Assembly (NCBI GenBank): GCA_021613535.1
Contig: CP075497.1
Span: 8,680,001-8,744,000 of the forward strand
Origin: Adineta vaga
Taxonomy: Eukaryota; Rotifera
DNA: 64,000 nucleotides
Direction of reading: 5' to 3'
The stretch's first letter is position 1. Each line of letters starts with the position of its first letter. Shown piece after piece: positions 1 to 11,307 of this stretch. The translations under genes were made by a program, and so were the position numbers. The notes under the pieces are model-generated. The model worked only from the letters and a program-made list of their open reading frames with translations, did not search any database and had not been told where the DNA came from.

Positions 1-2
1 CG

Positions 3-3000
3 GAAGGATATGATGATCCAACTGAAGTTGAAAGTATTCGTTTTGCACGGGAAAATATGGGTAATTATTTCTTAAAAACAGCACCCGATTATGTCGTACC
101 AGCTGATCAACGATTGACAGTTCTTCGAGCATTGGAACGAATTATGAAGATTCGACTTGCAGTAAGTATAAAATCAGATGTTTTATGAGCAATAAGATTA
201 TAGAAAATATAATCAATCTTTTGTTTGTATTAGACATATACTTATAAAATGGAATTTAATAAACGTATTCTCGATCTTATTGAACGTAAACGCGTTCTTA
301 CAGAACAAATCAATGCTGATTATCAATATTTACGTAATCTTGGTAAAAATCAAACAAATGCTAATGAATTCTTCAATATTCCTCTTCTGCCCGAAAATGA
401 AAACGGTGAAACAAAGTATAAATCAATTAAAAAAACAAAACATTGAAATTATTCTTTCCAATTTCATTTTCTCTTTAGTCGTTTTCAATTTACTCGCGAA
501 GAAATTCAAGCATTTCGTGAAGAACATGAACAACGTAATGGTGATTTAACACGACCTGATGATGATTCATCCAATCCAACAACATCAAAACAATCATCAT
601 TAAAACGTCCACTAGATCTTCGTTGGTCTGTCAATTTAAAAGAAGTACTACCATCGAATCTTTCTCATCAAACAATGTCTGAATCAATACCGATCGATGT
701 TTTACGACAAGCAAAAGATTCCAATTCATTTACACATCGGTACGTAATAAATGATGAATTAATGAAATATTTCCATTTATTTTAGATTATATTTTGAACG
801 TGATCAAATACTAAAGAATGTCCAAGAAAAAATGCGTCTATTTGATCAAGATGTTTGTCTTTTATATTATCTTAAAACTATTAAAACTTTACGAGTGAAA
901 GAAACTGATCTTCGGTACGAATTTTCTTTCATTATCTTGATAGATTTCACTCTTAGTCTTTTCACAAAAATAGATGTATTACATTCTATGAAGAATTAAT
1001 GTTGACAAAAGAATTTGAACGAACAGAAAATGAATTAGAAAATAAAGTTTCCGAAGCACAAAAACGATTTGATACTGAACAAGCAAAAGTAAACGAAAGA
1101 ATCCTTCGTGTTTATAAGACATTTCTTTTTCTATATGAAATTTTAGATGAATGAATTTCAACTAAAAGTCGATGCCAAAAAGAAAGATATCGACATTTTA
1201 GATGATCGAATGAAACAACTCTATGGAACATATGATGAAATGATACCAAAAGAACATAAATTTTATAATTATCTTTTACGAGTATTGAACAAAAAGATCA
1301 AACGAAAGAAACGTGTCGAAGGAGAAGAAGGAGACGGTATGTAAACAAGATTGTATATCTGATATTTCTATGTAAATTCCTGGGATTATTTAGATGCGGA
1401 TGATATGTCACAAGATTTAGATGATGATGATGATTGGGAATTAGAGGATGATGATGATGATGAAGATTTAACAAATACAGATCCAACTCGACAACTTGAT
1501 GTGGATATCTGTCCACCTAATCTTGATCAAAAACTATATGATGAAGTTGTTGCTTTACGTGAAAAACGACTTGATCTTGGTAAGAAATTTTTCTCTATTA
1601 ATCTTCGAGATAGAAAAAAATATTGATTTTTAACTATTTGTAGAAGAAGTAATCGTTGATGAGAAAGGTGTTCTTCAATCTTTACAACAAACATTTGGAC
1701 AAACGCAAATCTATATGAATAAAATTGATGCTGAATTGAAAACGAAACAAAATGATCTTCTTGATTTTCAAGTAATATCAATTGATAATAATTGAAAACG
1801 AATCTTTTTTTCTCCTTTATCTAGAGAAAAAAACAACAAAAGATCAATAATATTAATGTGGCTGTTGGTCTTCGTTGTAATCAAATTCGTTATGATCATT
1901 CGACTTATTTACCGGATGATCTATCTGATTGTTTGATATTTAATAAGAAGAGTAAAACAGATTTAACTAATCGTATTGTTGATGTTAAAACGGAAATTAA
2001 ACGAGAAAAAGAACGATATATGTAATTATAGTTTTCTCAATCGAAAATAATTCTCTAGGAAAATTCTTGTTTAGAAATAAAAAACAATCCCGAAAAGATT
2101 TAGCACATGAATTGAAAAATGCTGCTCAAATTATTCAACGTTTAACAGATGAATGTAATAAATTAATGGTTGAAAAATTTGGAAAATTAGTTGAATTAGA
2201 AAGAATTGAAGGAGCAATTGTTAATTTACAAATTGAAGAACTTAAACAAAAACTTGATGATGCAGGTGATGAATATTACAATACAATGGCACAATATGAG
2301 GTATGAAATTATCTTGACATCATTATAATAGATGTCCTTAACATTTGTTTGACATTGTCCTCTGTTTGCTCGTATGAATAGCAGACTAGAAGAAAACGTC
2401 AACGAAGATAATAATTGCATGAAAGACGATTGTTACTTCTATTAAAATAACCTTGAATATCAAAAGACAGTTGGGCTTATCAAAACAAAGTTTCCGTTAG
2501 TCTTATCTCAAAAAATGTGTTTGTTTCTCAAATCAGTCGTTGACATGTCTTACACATGAATGTTCGATAGAACAACCGATTGATAATCCTATCCACGCTT
2601 TAGTTAGTAAACATTATGATTTTTTCGAGATTCACATCAACAGTTATATCAAATTGAAGAGCTCTTTTGAGAATACATGTTTCAATACAGATAATAATTT
2701 TCATTGTAATCAGTTACATGATGACGAATCACTAGAAAAATGAAAAATATATTTGGTTCATTGGTTAGCAAATGTTAGTAATCAATTGTTTTTGTTAATA
2801 ACATGATTTTTGTTATCGTCAACTGCATTTTAATATACTAGATATATTCTTTATTGATTGATATCATTGATGTGCTATTATATCAAGGATATCATAACCT
2901 ATTTTTGCCCAAGTCATCTCATAATGACCTTGTAAAAGATATGCAGTTATGTTTTCTCTAAATACTTTCGTTAGATAGTATAGTAATAATATATAATATG

Positions 3001-3383
3001 CTTTTAGCTTCGTAAGATCGAAGAAAATGACGATACAATTGATTTATTGAAAACCAATACGAAACGTCTTGATGAATTAACTCACCTTGTTGATGATAAA
3101 CGTCAGCTTGACGAACAATTAATGAAACGTAAATCAAAATCTGTAAGTTAATTTCTTTTTGTTTTCGAGATCTATTCAATTACGTTTTATTCGATGTCAA
3201 TTTTAGGCAGATGAATTTGCTGGTCAATCAAAACAAGGTGCTGAAGAATACGATCGTCTATGTACTCTTGTACAATTACAAGCACAAGAAATTGAAGCAT
3301 TAAAAGCAGAAATAAGTATTCTATCACGTAAAGGTGGACATATTTTACCACCGAATCCTGCGATACTTCCTCAAAATGCGTGA
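3..3383 (+). CDS. CFAP44: CFAP44-like ciliary coiled-coil protein, C-terminal part (5' end outside window)
   Basis: The reading frame is open from the first bases and runs through about a dozen exons to a TGA at 3381-3383. The spliced product is a long charged coiled coil with a conserved LRWSVNLKEVLP segment, an Asp-rich stretch (about 1408-1470), then DICPPNLDQ, ALREKRLDL and a C-terminal RKGGHILPPNP. These blocks and their order resemble the C-terminal half of CFAP44 (WDR52), an axonemal protein of the inner-arm dynein tether complex in cilia. The WD40 half expected for the family would lie upstream of the window. Joins seen include 166/235 and 2036/2074 (acceptor TTGTTTAG), and a larger 0.7 kb intron at about 2301-3007 that holds no recognisable gene. 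The assignment rests on remembered family blocks, so a related ciliary coiled-coil protein such as CFAP43 remains possible. Confidence 0.7.
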
Positions 3384-3472
3384 TACATCATCTGATAATC
3401 ACTAACATTGATTGAAACATTTTTTCTTTTGAAATATTTTTTTTTTTCATCAATAAAAATGACTTTAAAAAA

Positions 3473-3775
3473 TTATTTTCGTCCCTTTGGTTTTCGTACA
3501 ATCGCTTTCTTTTTTCTTGCATTTTCATTTCGTTGTTGCTGTTGTTGTTGTTGTTGTGATGGATTTATTTTATTCTTATTCAAATCTAATGAGAATTGAT
3601 TTTCTGATGAAGATTTTTGTTGTGAAACAAGTTCTTCAGCGGCATTTAGTAAAGCTTGACGAACAACATGAAGTATTTTCGAAGATGATTGATCGGTTGG
3701 AATTAGTTGTGGTTCAGATGATTTCTTTTGTTCACTTTGCCGACGAGAAGTTTTTGATTTAGAAGCACGAACCAT
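3473..3775 (-). CDS. Small basic polyQ protein, unrecognised
   Basis: A single-exon frame of 100 residues starting MVRASKSKTSRR. The open frame extends further upstream, but the start at 3775 is preferred because a pyrimidine run ending in AG lies 1 nt before that ATG, as expected for a trans-splice or 5'-UTR splice acceptor. The protein has a short helical centre (KILHVVRQALLNAAEELV), an eight-Gln run and a lysine/arginine-rich tail (RKKKAIVRKPKGRK) that could be a nuclear signal. The family is not recognised. It lies 131 bp downstream of the MARVEL-domain gene on the same strand, so the two may be co-transcribed. Codon use in the non-repeat part resembles that of the neighbours, but the ORF is short and could be less than fully real. 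Confidence 0.5.
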   Translation of the reverse strand: MVRASKSKTSRRQSEQKKSSEPQLIPTDQSSSKILHVVRQALLNAAEELVSQQKSSSENQFSLDLNKNKINPSQQQQQQQQRNENARKKKAIVRKPKGRK

Positions 3776-3800
3776 ACTCAGAAAGAGAAATGAAAAGTTA
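3776..3800 (-). promoter_or_regulatory. Splice-acceptor-like site 1 nt before the ATG
   Basis: On the minus strand a pyrimidine-rich run ends in CTGAG, followed by one T and the ATG at 3775. No cis donor is needed within the 131-bp gap to the upstream gene, so this may be a spliced-leader acceptor; a 5'-UTR intron is the alternative. Confidence 0.4.
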
Positions 3801-3906
3801 ATCTGTTTTCTTTTTATCAATAGAAAATGCGCGTAAAAAAGCAAAACTACATGAAGATAAAATGAGAAAAAAATGAGAAGATACACACAGAAGAAGAAAA
3901 TTCAAT

Positions 3907-5152
3907 TTAAACTCTGTACGGTGAAATAGTTGTTTCAATAGGAATTATACGGTCGCCAACTGTTTGATTATCATTGATTAATGAACGTTGATTATTCGTT
4001 GAAACAGTATAACTAGGTCGATTTGATGTATATGGTGGTAAACGTGATGCACTTGTGCCTAACATAGGTCGAGTACAAGCTTCAATAATAAAGAGTATGC
4101 CAGCAATCAATGCAAATGTCTGCAAAAGAAAAACTTCTATGTTACTAACGTTCAAATTAATTATCTTACGGCTGCAGCTGCAGCTGCTCCTGGACTTGGA
4201 TATGTTTGTTCATTGAAAATATTCTGATAGTCATAGGAAAGATATCCACGTTTTATAATTCCGGGTGTTCGTCGTAATTTATCTTCCCATAAGATAGCAC
4301 ATATTCCAATGGATATCATCATTAATCCCATAATAACATTTGCAAATAAACACTGAACGAAGAAAAAAAGAAACTTCATGAGTGGCTTAACAATTTTTTT
4401 TTCTACTTACAGCTTGATTTAAATACAAAAATGTTCTTCCTAGATAACGTAGACCATAGAAATGTGCAAGAAGAATAATAATTGTAACCGTTAAACAAAG
4501 AACACAAAATGCTTGAAATACACCTCGTATAGCTAGAGTACTTAGATCAGGATAGACTGATTGTAAATTATCAGCTAATTCACAAAACAATCGTGATGTA
4601 AATGCAACACTAATGAGAGCTGCAATTAATGAAACCTAAGAGAGAAAAAGAATCGGTACGTTAAAGTCAATTGTCTACGTATAATGAATTCTAAATGATT
4701 CAGAACAATACGGATAAGTAATTAAATATGAATGTTTAGATTCTATTCATTAGAATCTTTCTTGGAGGTATTCATCATATTCAATCACTATCTGGAATAC
4801 ATATGTTGTTATTTTACGACTAATTGATTGAATAATCTACTTCATCAACCGTTAAGTATCCAAGATTCCTTCTTCCTATCGATTGTTTGTTTAGATAAAA
4901 ACCGTCGGCATATCAAGATTACATCAGACTGACAAAAATACCTATTTGTTTTTGTTAACTCCTCAGACAAGAAGTAAAAAAAGAAGAAAAAGAAATTTAT
5001 CGTCTCTTTAAAAAGATTCGAATCATTCAAGGAAATTATTTTTATATCTATTCTTTTATCTTCAATAATATAAACCGTAAACTTACGATTTCAGCAATAT
5101 TAAGAATCCCAGTTATCGTCGATAAATATCCGTAGTCTAATGTTCTACCCAT
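3907..5152 (-). CDS. Four-TM MARVEL-domain protein, CMTM-like
   Basis: Four phase-0 exons (5152-5087, 4635-4411, 4352-4170, 4119-3907) give 228 residues. The start MGRTLDYGYLSTITGILNIAEI is the classic opening of a MARVEL domain as in CKLF-like MARVEL proteins and related vesicle/junction proteins. Hydrophobic segments lie near residues 12-34, 60-82, 98-118 and 152-176, followed by a hydrophilic, Ser/Thr/Asn-rich cytoplasmic tail and an Ala run at the third exon edge. MARVEL proteins act at cholesterol-rich membrane apposition and trafficking sites; that role is inferred from the family. The ATG at 5152 was chosen because an acceptor-like CATAG ends 5 nt upstream. Intron 1 is longer (about 450 nt) than the others. 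Which CMTM or MARVEL subfamily is not clear. Confidence 0.8.
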
Positions 5153-5913
5153 TTGTCCTATGAAAAAGAAATTTCATATATGTTCATCTTTTCATCTTAT
5201 GACATTGACTCACTTTTCTAGTCGTCTTTTAAAAATGAATCAATGTGAAGGAGAATATATATATGTATATATAGACGACGATAAAGAAAAATAATAATCA
5301 CGATTAGCACGACGTACGCCTTTCTATGGCCTTCTTTGTATGTATATATGAATGTACAAGCGATATCTTTCTCGTCTTTCTCGTAACTGTACTATTCTTA
5401 TTCTTTTCTCTTATGGTGATTGGACAAGGTTATTCTGTTTCCTCATCATTATTTTCGCTAGAGACTTATTTTAGTACATCTACTATTGATGACGTTCGAA
5501 GACATCAACTCGTTTGTGTGTGTGTGTGTATGTGTTTATGATGTTCGTTTCCGCATATACAAAAGACGAGACAAAAAGGATGTTTTCCTTGGGACATCCA
5601 ATAGTTGTCTTTGTTGTTGTCGTATACATGCGTATGATGATCCGATCTATATTTAGAAATATCAGCATGAAACCATTAAAAATCTTCAGAGATACGTCAA
5701 ATGAAAAATGATCTAGATGAGATCAATACTTTGCATGTAGACATAGATTGATTTCAATCGGTTCCATATGGAAATTATTTTTCTATGACATCAATGCAGA
5801 AAAAAAAGATGATCTCAAAGAAGAAGAAAAAGCGCCTTGAATATATATATTCTTATTATTATTTCATCTGTAGTGTATTTCGTTTTTTTTCTCTCTTCGG
5901 AAAATGATTTAAG
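5153..5913. other. Intergenic region between divergent genes
   Basis: About 760 bp between the MARVEL gene (-) and the LRRC41-like gene (+), so it probably carries both promoters. It has a short TA-rich run near 5257-5272 and a (TG)n tract at about 5514-5530. The short ORFs here have no protein-like composition. No promoter motif could be assigned. Confidence 0.5.
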
Positions 5914-8890
5914 ATGCGAACTGTCTCGAAACTCTATGATCTATGTTTAACAGGTGTATTAAAGAATTCTTTTTTAAATTTCAATCAATTGCCTAATTCA
6001 TGTTTACGCGATTTACTTCCATATCTGTCACCGTATGAACTTGAACGTTTAGATTTAATTTATCATCAACGAAACATTCCGATTAATGATCTTTGGCGTC
6101 GACATTTCGAATTGATTTGGTCATTGTCACGAGATGATAAAGATTCTTATGAATCAATGTTAAATATTCCATATAAACGGTTCTATTTCGAATATCTTTT
6201 TCATGATACACAAATTTTACAATTAGGAATCTATACACATATCTCAGCAATAAATCAATCGAAATCAATTGTAAACCTTTCATTTTTTGAGCAAATTAAA
6301 TATAATTTAACAAGAGATTCAATTATCTATTGTTCAAAACGAAGATTAATTGATGAAAATCAAAATCTTCTTCTCATTTGGAATCATCAATGGAATAAAT
6401 ATATCAAACGGTAATCCTTTCAACAAAACACAATCATTTCATACACTATTCAGCTCATTTTTTCAGTTTTATTCTCGTACCAAATGTTTGGAATTTAACT
6501 AAAATGGATCCACTATTAATTGAATGTTTTACGGAGAATGTCACTCATATTGTTCTTAGTGGTTATCCGACAGAAAATGATATTCATGGGATGAAATTTA
6601 TCTTGGATGTTCTTACACGTGGACATATTGAAAATATGATAATTAAATTTCCATCCTATTGTTTAATGAATATTCTTTTACCATTATTAATCTATCCACG
6701 TTCATATTCATTAACATATCTGTCAACAATGAAAGAAACGGATTCTAAACAATTGAATATTTTAACACAAAATTATTTTTTACCACGTCGTAAAAAGAAA
6801 GTTTGTTTGCAAGTACAAATTCGTTCGAACGATGATTCAAAGAATCTCAAACGAGTCCTATCAACAATTGAACAATCTATTGAAGATGATGACCAACATT
6901 CAATCGATACAACACGGGCTATAATATCAAATTCTATGAATAGTTTACATGATTCGATTGATCTTCTATCAAATCCACCGAATACAACTGTTCATGTACA
7001 TTCATCGATCTTAGAAATAAGAAATGATTCATTAGAATTAATTCTACAACAAAATAGACCTTCGGAAAATCATGTACAAGTGATTGAATCAAGTCATGTT
7101 ATTCCATCGATAAATACGGAAAGGTATGTTGAAAGGAAAAAAATTTGAAATTCAAATTCATCTTTTATCTCACTTATTGTATTGGTATTCTTCATTCGAT
7201 TTTAATAGTTACTTACATGATAAGATGAATTTTGACATTCATCGATAGAATCATGAATGACAATAAACAGAGACAAATTTCGATTTTTAATGAATATAAC
7301 ACATATATCATCATGAAAGATTACTGTATTAAATTGAAATAGTTTTCATTCTTTTTCTTAGACCAATTCTCGAACCATATGAACAACTTCTTCCTTATCT
7401 AAATCGTTCTCGAACACAAACACAATATTCTACACTTCCGTCATTCTTTACACCAACTCGTCATCTATCAATTTCTGAACAATCCGTTTCAATCAATCAA
7501 CCACCACCACTACTATTAACGAACACTCACGTAGAACCATTTTCCTCTAGTGATAGTAATTTATTTCATCACCACCATCATCATAATACAATTAAGATTG
7601 CTATTCCTGAAAAGAAAGTTTTAATTCAACAACAAGAAAATAAAATTTCCGAAGAAAAATTTCCAATACTTCATGTAACACCAGAAAAACAAACGAATTC
7701 ATTGACAACACTTTCCATTTATTATGTTTCATCGATTGAAACGATCGATATGATTGCTATTGCTCTACTAGGTAAATCTAAACTCATTGAGAATTTAGAA
7801 TTCAAATTTCTTGTTTTTCGTTCGAAAAACAAAAGGTATGAATCAAATTCGTCATTTGACTTTCGTTAATTTTGCACATTATTCATCTCAATTGGAAACA
7901 AGTTTAATTGATCTATGTACACGATCTCAATTACAAACACTCCATTTAACTAGTATTTCATTAGTACAGGGTGCCATTGGTTTTCTTTTTCATCTATTTC
8001 AAAATCCAATCATCAATCTTAAACGTTTACGATTAGATGCAATTAAAATTTTTACTTCCATTAATAATAATATTCATTTATCTGACATTGAACAAGTCAA
8101 ATTTCATCTGAATACTTCATTAGAACAATTCATTTGGAGAGAGTAAATCAATTGAACTATTTATTGATTGATCCATTGAAATCTTTTCTTTAGACGTCAT
8201 ATGCAATATATTCACATGCGTTTATTATATAAACTATTACCGATTATTTTGTCAAAACTTGATCGTCTTGAACTTTCATCGATACTTGAATGTACAGTAT
8301 TGGATCAGTTTCAATGGTGTCAAACATTTCTACACGATATAGCGGATATACGTCTTCGAAATTTTCGTATTCGATCGATGAATCTTTCACGACTGTTTCT
8401 AGCATTGAATACGCCATGTACATTAACGATATTTCATTTGGAACGTATTGGTTTAATATGGAATAATGATCAACAATCTTCTCTTATTCATGAAGCATTT
8501 ACTTCCTTGATTTTACATGCAAAATATCTAGTAGAACTTAGTTTAGCCTATAATAATCTCAATGATAATTTTATTCAATGGCTTTGTCAAATCTTATTAC
8601 GTGACGATATGAATGTTGATAATCAAAAGTTATCATGGTGGTCAATTAGTAATCTGAATCTGACATTTAATTTAATACCAAGCGAATCAATGCGAAGACT
8701 TTGTCAAACATTGAGAGAATATAGAGATCGATGGAGAATAGGAAATTCACCTATTCGACGACTTGATATTCTCGGTAATGCTATTGAAATGAGAGAGATT
8801 CCGAATTTAAAAAAGCAATTCAACGCACTTGGTTGCGATCTTATCTCGTACATCTTGACTCAAATATTTTCCTCTTGTAGACACGAATAA
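5914..8890 (+). CDS. LRRC41: LRRC41-like leucine-rich repeat, elongin-BC/CUL5 substrate adaptor
   Basis: Five exons (5914-6410, 6467-7123, 7362-7771, 7836-8142, 8194-8890) join in frame to 855 residues, close to the length of vertebrate LRRC41 (MUF1). The N-terminus contains LYDLCLTGV, which fits an elongin BC box (L-x3-C-x3-V), then a conserved block ending DLWRRHFELIW that matches the N-terminal region of LRRC41. The middle (exons 2-3) is Ser/Asn/Gln-rich and disordered with a six-His run. The last two exons hold degenerate leucine-rich repeats such as LVELSLAYNNLNDNFI and a final LRR with LDILGNAIEMREI. LRRC41 joins elongin B/C and CUL5-RBX2 to ubiquitylate substrates; the substrate here is unknown. 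The start codon gives the shortest product that keeps the BC box. Confidence 0.8.
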
Positions 8891-11307
8891 GTGCATACTC
8901 TAGAGATGATACTATCGAATAATTGTTATGGTTTGTTAAATAACGAAATATTTTGAACGAGAGAGACTCAATGAACCATTAAAATATATGTACTAGATGA
9001 ATATCAAACCAACTTGCTACTCTTCAGTAGATCTAACCATTTAGTCAGACATTCTTTTCACTGATGAAAAATAATGATCAACTGTCGACTGATCGATTTC
9101 AATAACATTTAAAAAATATTTCAGTATCATCACAATCGTATGTTTTATTAATCATATGTGACATTGATGAAATAGATATACTATCTTATCAATCTGAGAA
9201 TTTCTTTCGACTCATTGACATAGTACATGATAAATCACCAATATAAAATGATGATTGAATATAATAACAAAACAACAACAACAACAGCAATATATCACTA
9301 TTTTAAAGATAAAATCTTTTCATTTAAAAAACTTTGATATTATTTTCTTCCTTAAAAATTGTCATATAACAAAAAGTCCCTATAATTTTCTTTCTTATAT
9401 ATAAATTTCAACACTCATGACTTGATGAAAGTCATTCAAAACATTTCTTTTTCATCTGCTATAATTCAATAACATAATATAAAGATTTTTCGTTGGCAAG
9501 TAATTTAGTGTGACTTCGATTTCTTTTCAATATTACTATGAATGTTACTAAACATGTCTAATTCAGACGACGATTGAATGAATAAAAAAATATGTGCTTC
9601 AATCTTCTAATTTTTCTGAGCATAGTAATAGACTGATCTGATGTTCTTGACAAGCGCATAGTTGGTTCGATTTTTTTTGTACATTATCACAAGAAAAAAA
9701 AACTGAAATGCTTGAAATTATCTTATCAATTAGATGTATTAATTAAGTTGTATATTTTCAATAACAAGTCATGAAATGAAGGACTCTTAAGATTTTTCAT
9801 TTGTAGACACGCTCGTCTCAAGGAAAGAATAGACATAGAAGTAAGATAAAATTGATTTTACTTTCTAATTAGCAATCTGATTGTCTAAAATGAGGTAAAT
9901 ATCCTGAGAAGAATAGTTGATTTCTATCTCTCTCGAGATTGTTGATGATAGGTTCGATTTAACAAAAAGAAAACTGAAGATATCGAACAAGTTCAAATTC
10001 GATTATTGTTATATCCAATTTAAGTTGATAGTTTCATCCGAGAAATCTTGTCCTTGTAAATGACCTGTAAGTTGATCCTGATCTACAAGTATGTGTACGC
10101 GTGGATTTTGTTATTTCTTTTCTACTTACTTGTTTCCTCTTTCACTCTCTCTCTCTCTTCTCTCTGTTGATTCAACTGGTCGTCGTCCTGATGATGAACT
10201 CTATCTCTCTCAAATTTCTTCTGACCACAATTGAAATTGTTGACATACGCATACAAATACTGTACTTTTCTTTTCATTTCTTCGATTTCTTTCTTCTTTT
10301 CCTTTTTGTTGTTCTTTTCATTTTCTGTCAAGCATCGAAATTTGTCCAGAGAAGAAAGGATTGAACGTCGCGGCTGAATAAGATGAGATGAGGGCACTAC
10401 TTCATTGTCAAATATAACATACTCTTCTAAATAGAGTTTTTTTTCTTCTTTCTTTATTCTTTTGTTCTCAATTGCTCTTAGTTGTTAGCCGTATTTTGAT
10501 ACGAAAAAAAAGCGAATTGACGAGTAACTTATCAAATTCCGTTCTACACATTTATTCAACTGCATTGTTACATCTCGTATTCTATTCATTGTATATTCTC
10601 GTATATATACATATGAATATGTATCCGTGTAGGACAATATATAACTAAAGGGATGTCTACGTGTGATCGTCGACGAACCATAACAAATAGGAAGCTTCAT
10701 CATACTTAATTACGCGATCGTTCATATTCGAGAATAGAACAGAATAGAATAGAATAGAATAGAGAACGAAATAACAGTTGAACATGTTATATTCAATCCA
10801 ACCCGCTATACGATTAGGTGTGAACAGCAGGAGTGACTTTTTTCTTTTTGCTTGAGTTTTTTTTAGTTATTCTCGTATAAGCATCACATAACCATTTATC
10901 TATCGCGTATATGTATATGTATGCAATGAATACAGGTGAGAGAACGAGAGCTCATTATAAAAATGAATATTGAAGGTCATCATTCGTATGAACATTGTTA
11001 TCATTTGACATGATGAGCACTAGTTGACGGGAAATGGAGCTCGATCGATGGAGCATGACCTATGAGTATGTATACACCTTGAAACTAAATGTATATGAGT
11101 AGATGTATATGTGTATTAGGCAATGTGTCTTTTTCTTCGTTTTTCTTCTTCGTCTTCGTTTTTCTTTCTTTTTCTATTAGACAATCAACTAATAATCATG
11201 AATGACAGCAAAAGGTGTTGATCAATCAAGAAAACTTGTTGGACACACAAATAGCATAGAAAGGAAAAGAAATTAGATGATTTAATAAATAATGAACAGA
11301 CCTAATT
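8891..11307. other. Long intergenic region, no gene seen
   Basis: About 2.4 kb of AT-rich sequence between LRRC41 and MYO16. It contains short CAA-type runs near 9270-9290, CT-rich tracts near 10145-10165 and a pentanucleotide (GAATA)n tract near 10731-10762. ORFs here are short, do not link through splice sites and show no domain. No ankyrin-like coding sequence was found, which matters for the short MYO16 N-terminus. Confidence 0.5.
10731..10762. repeat. (GAATA)n microsatellite
   Basis: About six imperfect tandem copies of a five-base unit, in intergenic DNA upstream of the myosin gene. Confidence 0.85.

Noticed and set aside
2301-3007. A nested gene inside the large CFAP44 intron (frame at 2540-2743)
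   Set aside because: The frame is short, lacks a recognisable motif, and the host exons join in phase across it.
8891-11307. Missing upstream ankyrin exons of the myosin gene
   Set aside because: Searched by eye for ankyrin motifs such as TPLHLA in all frames; none seen, so the gene was started at 11308.
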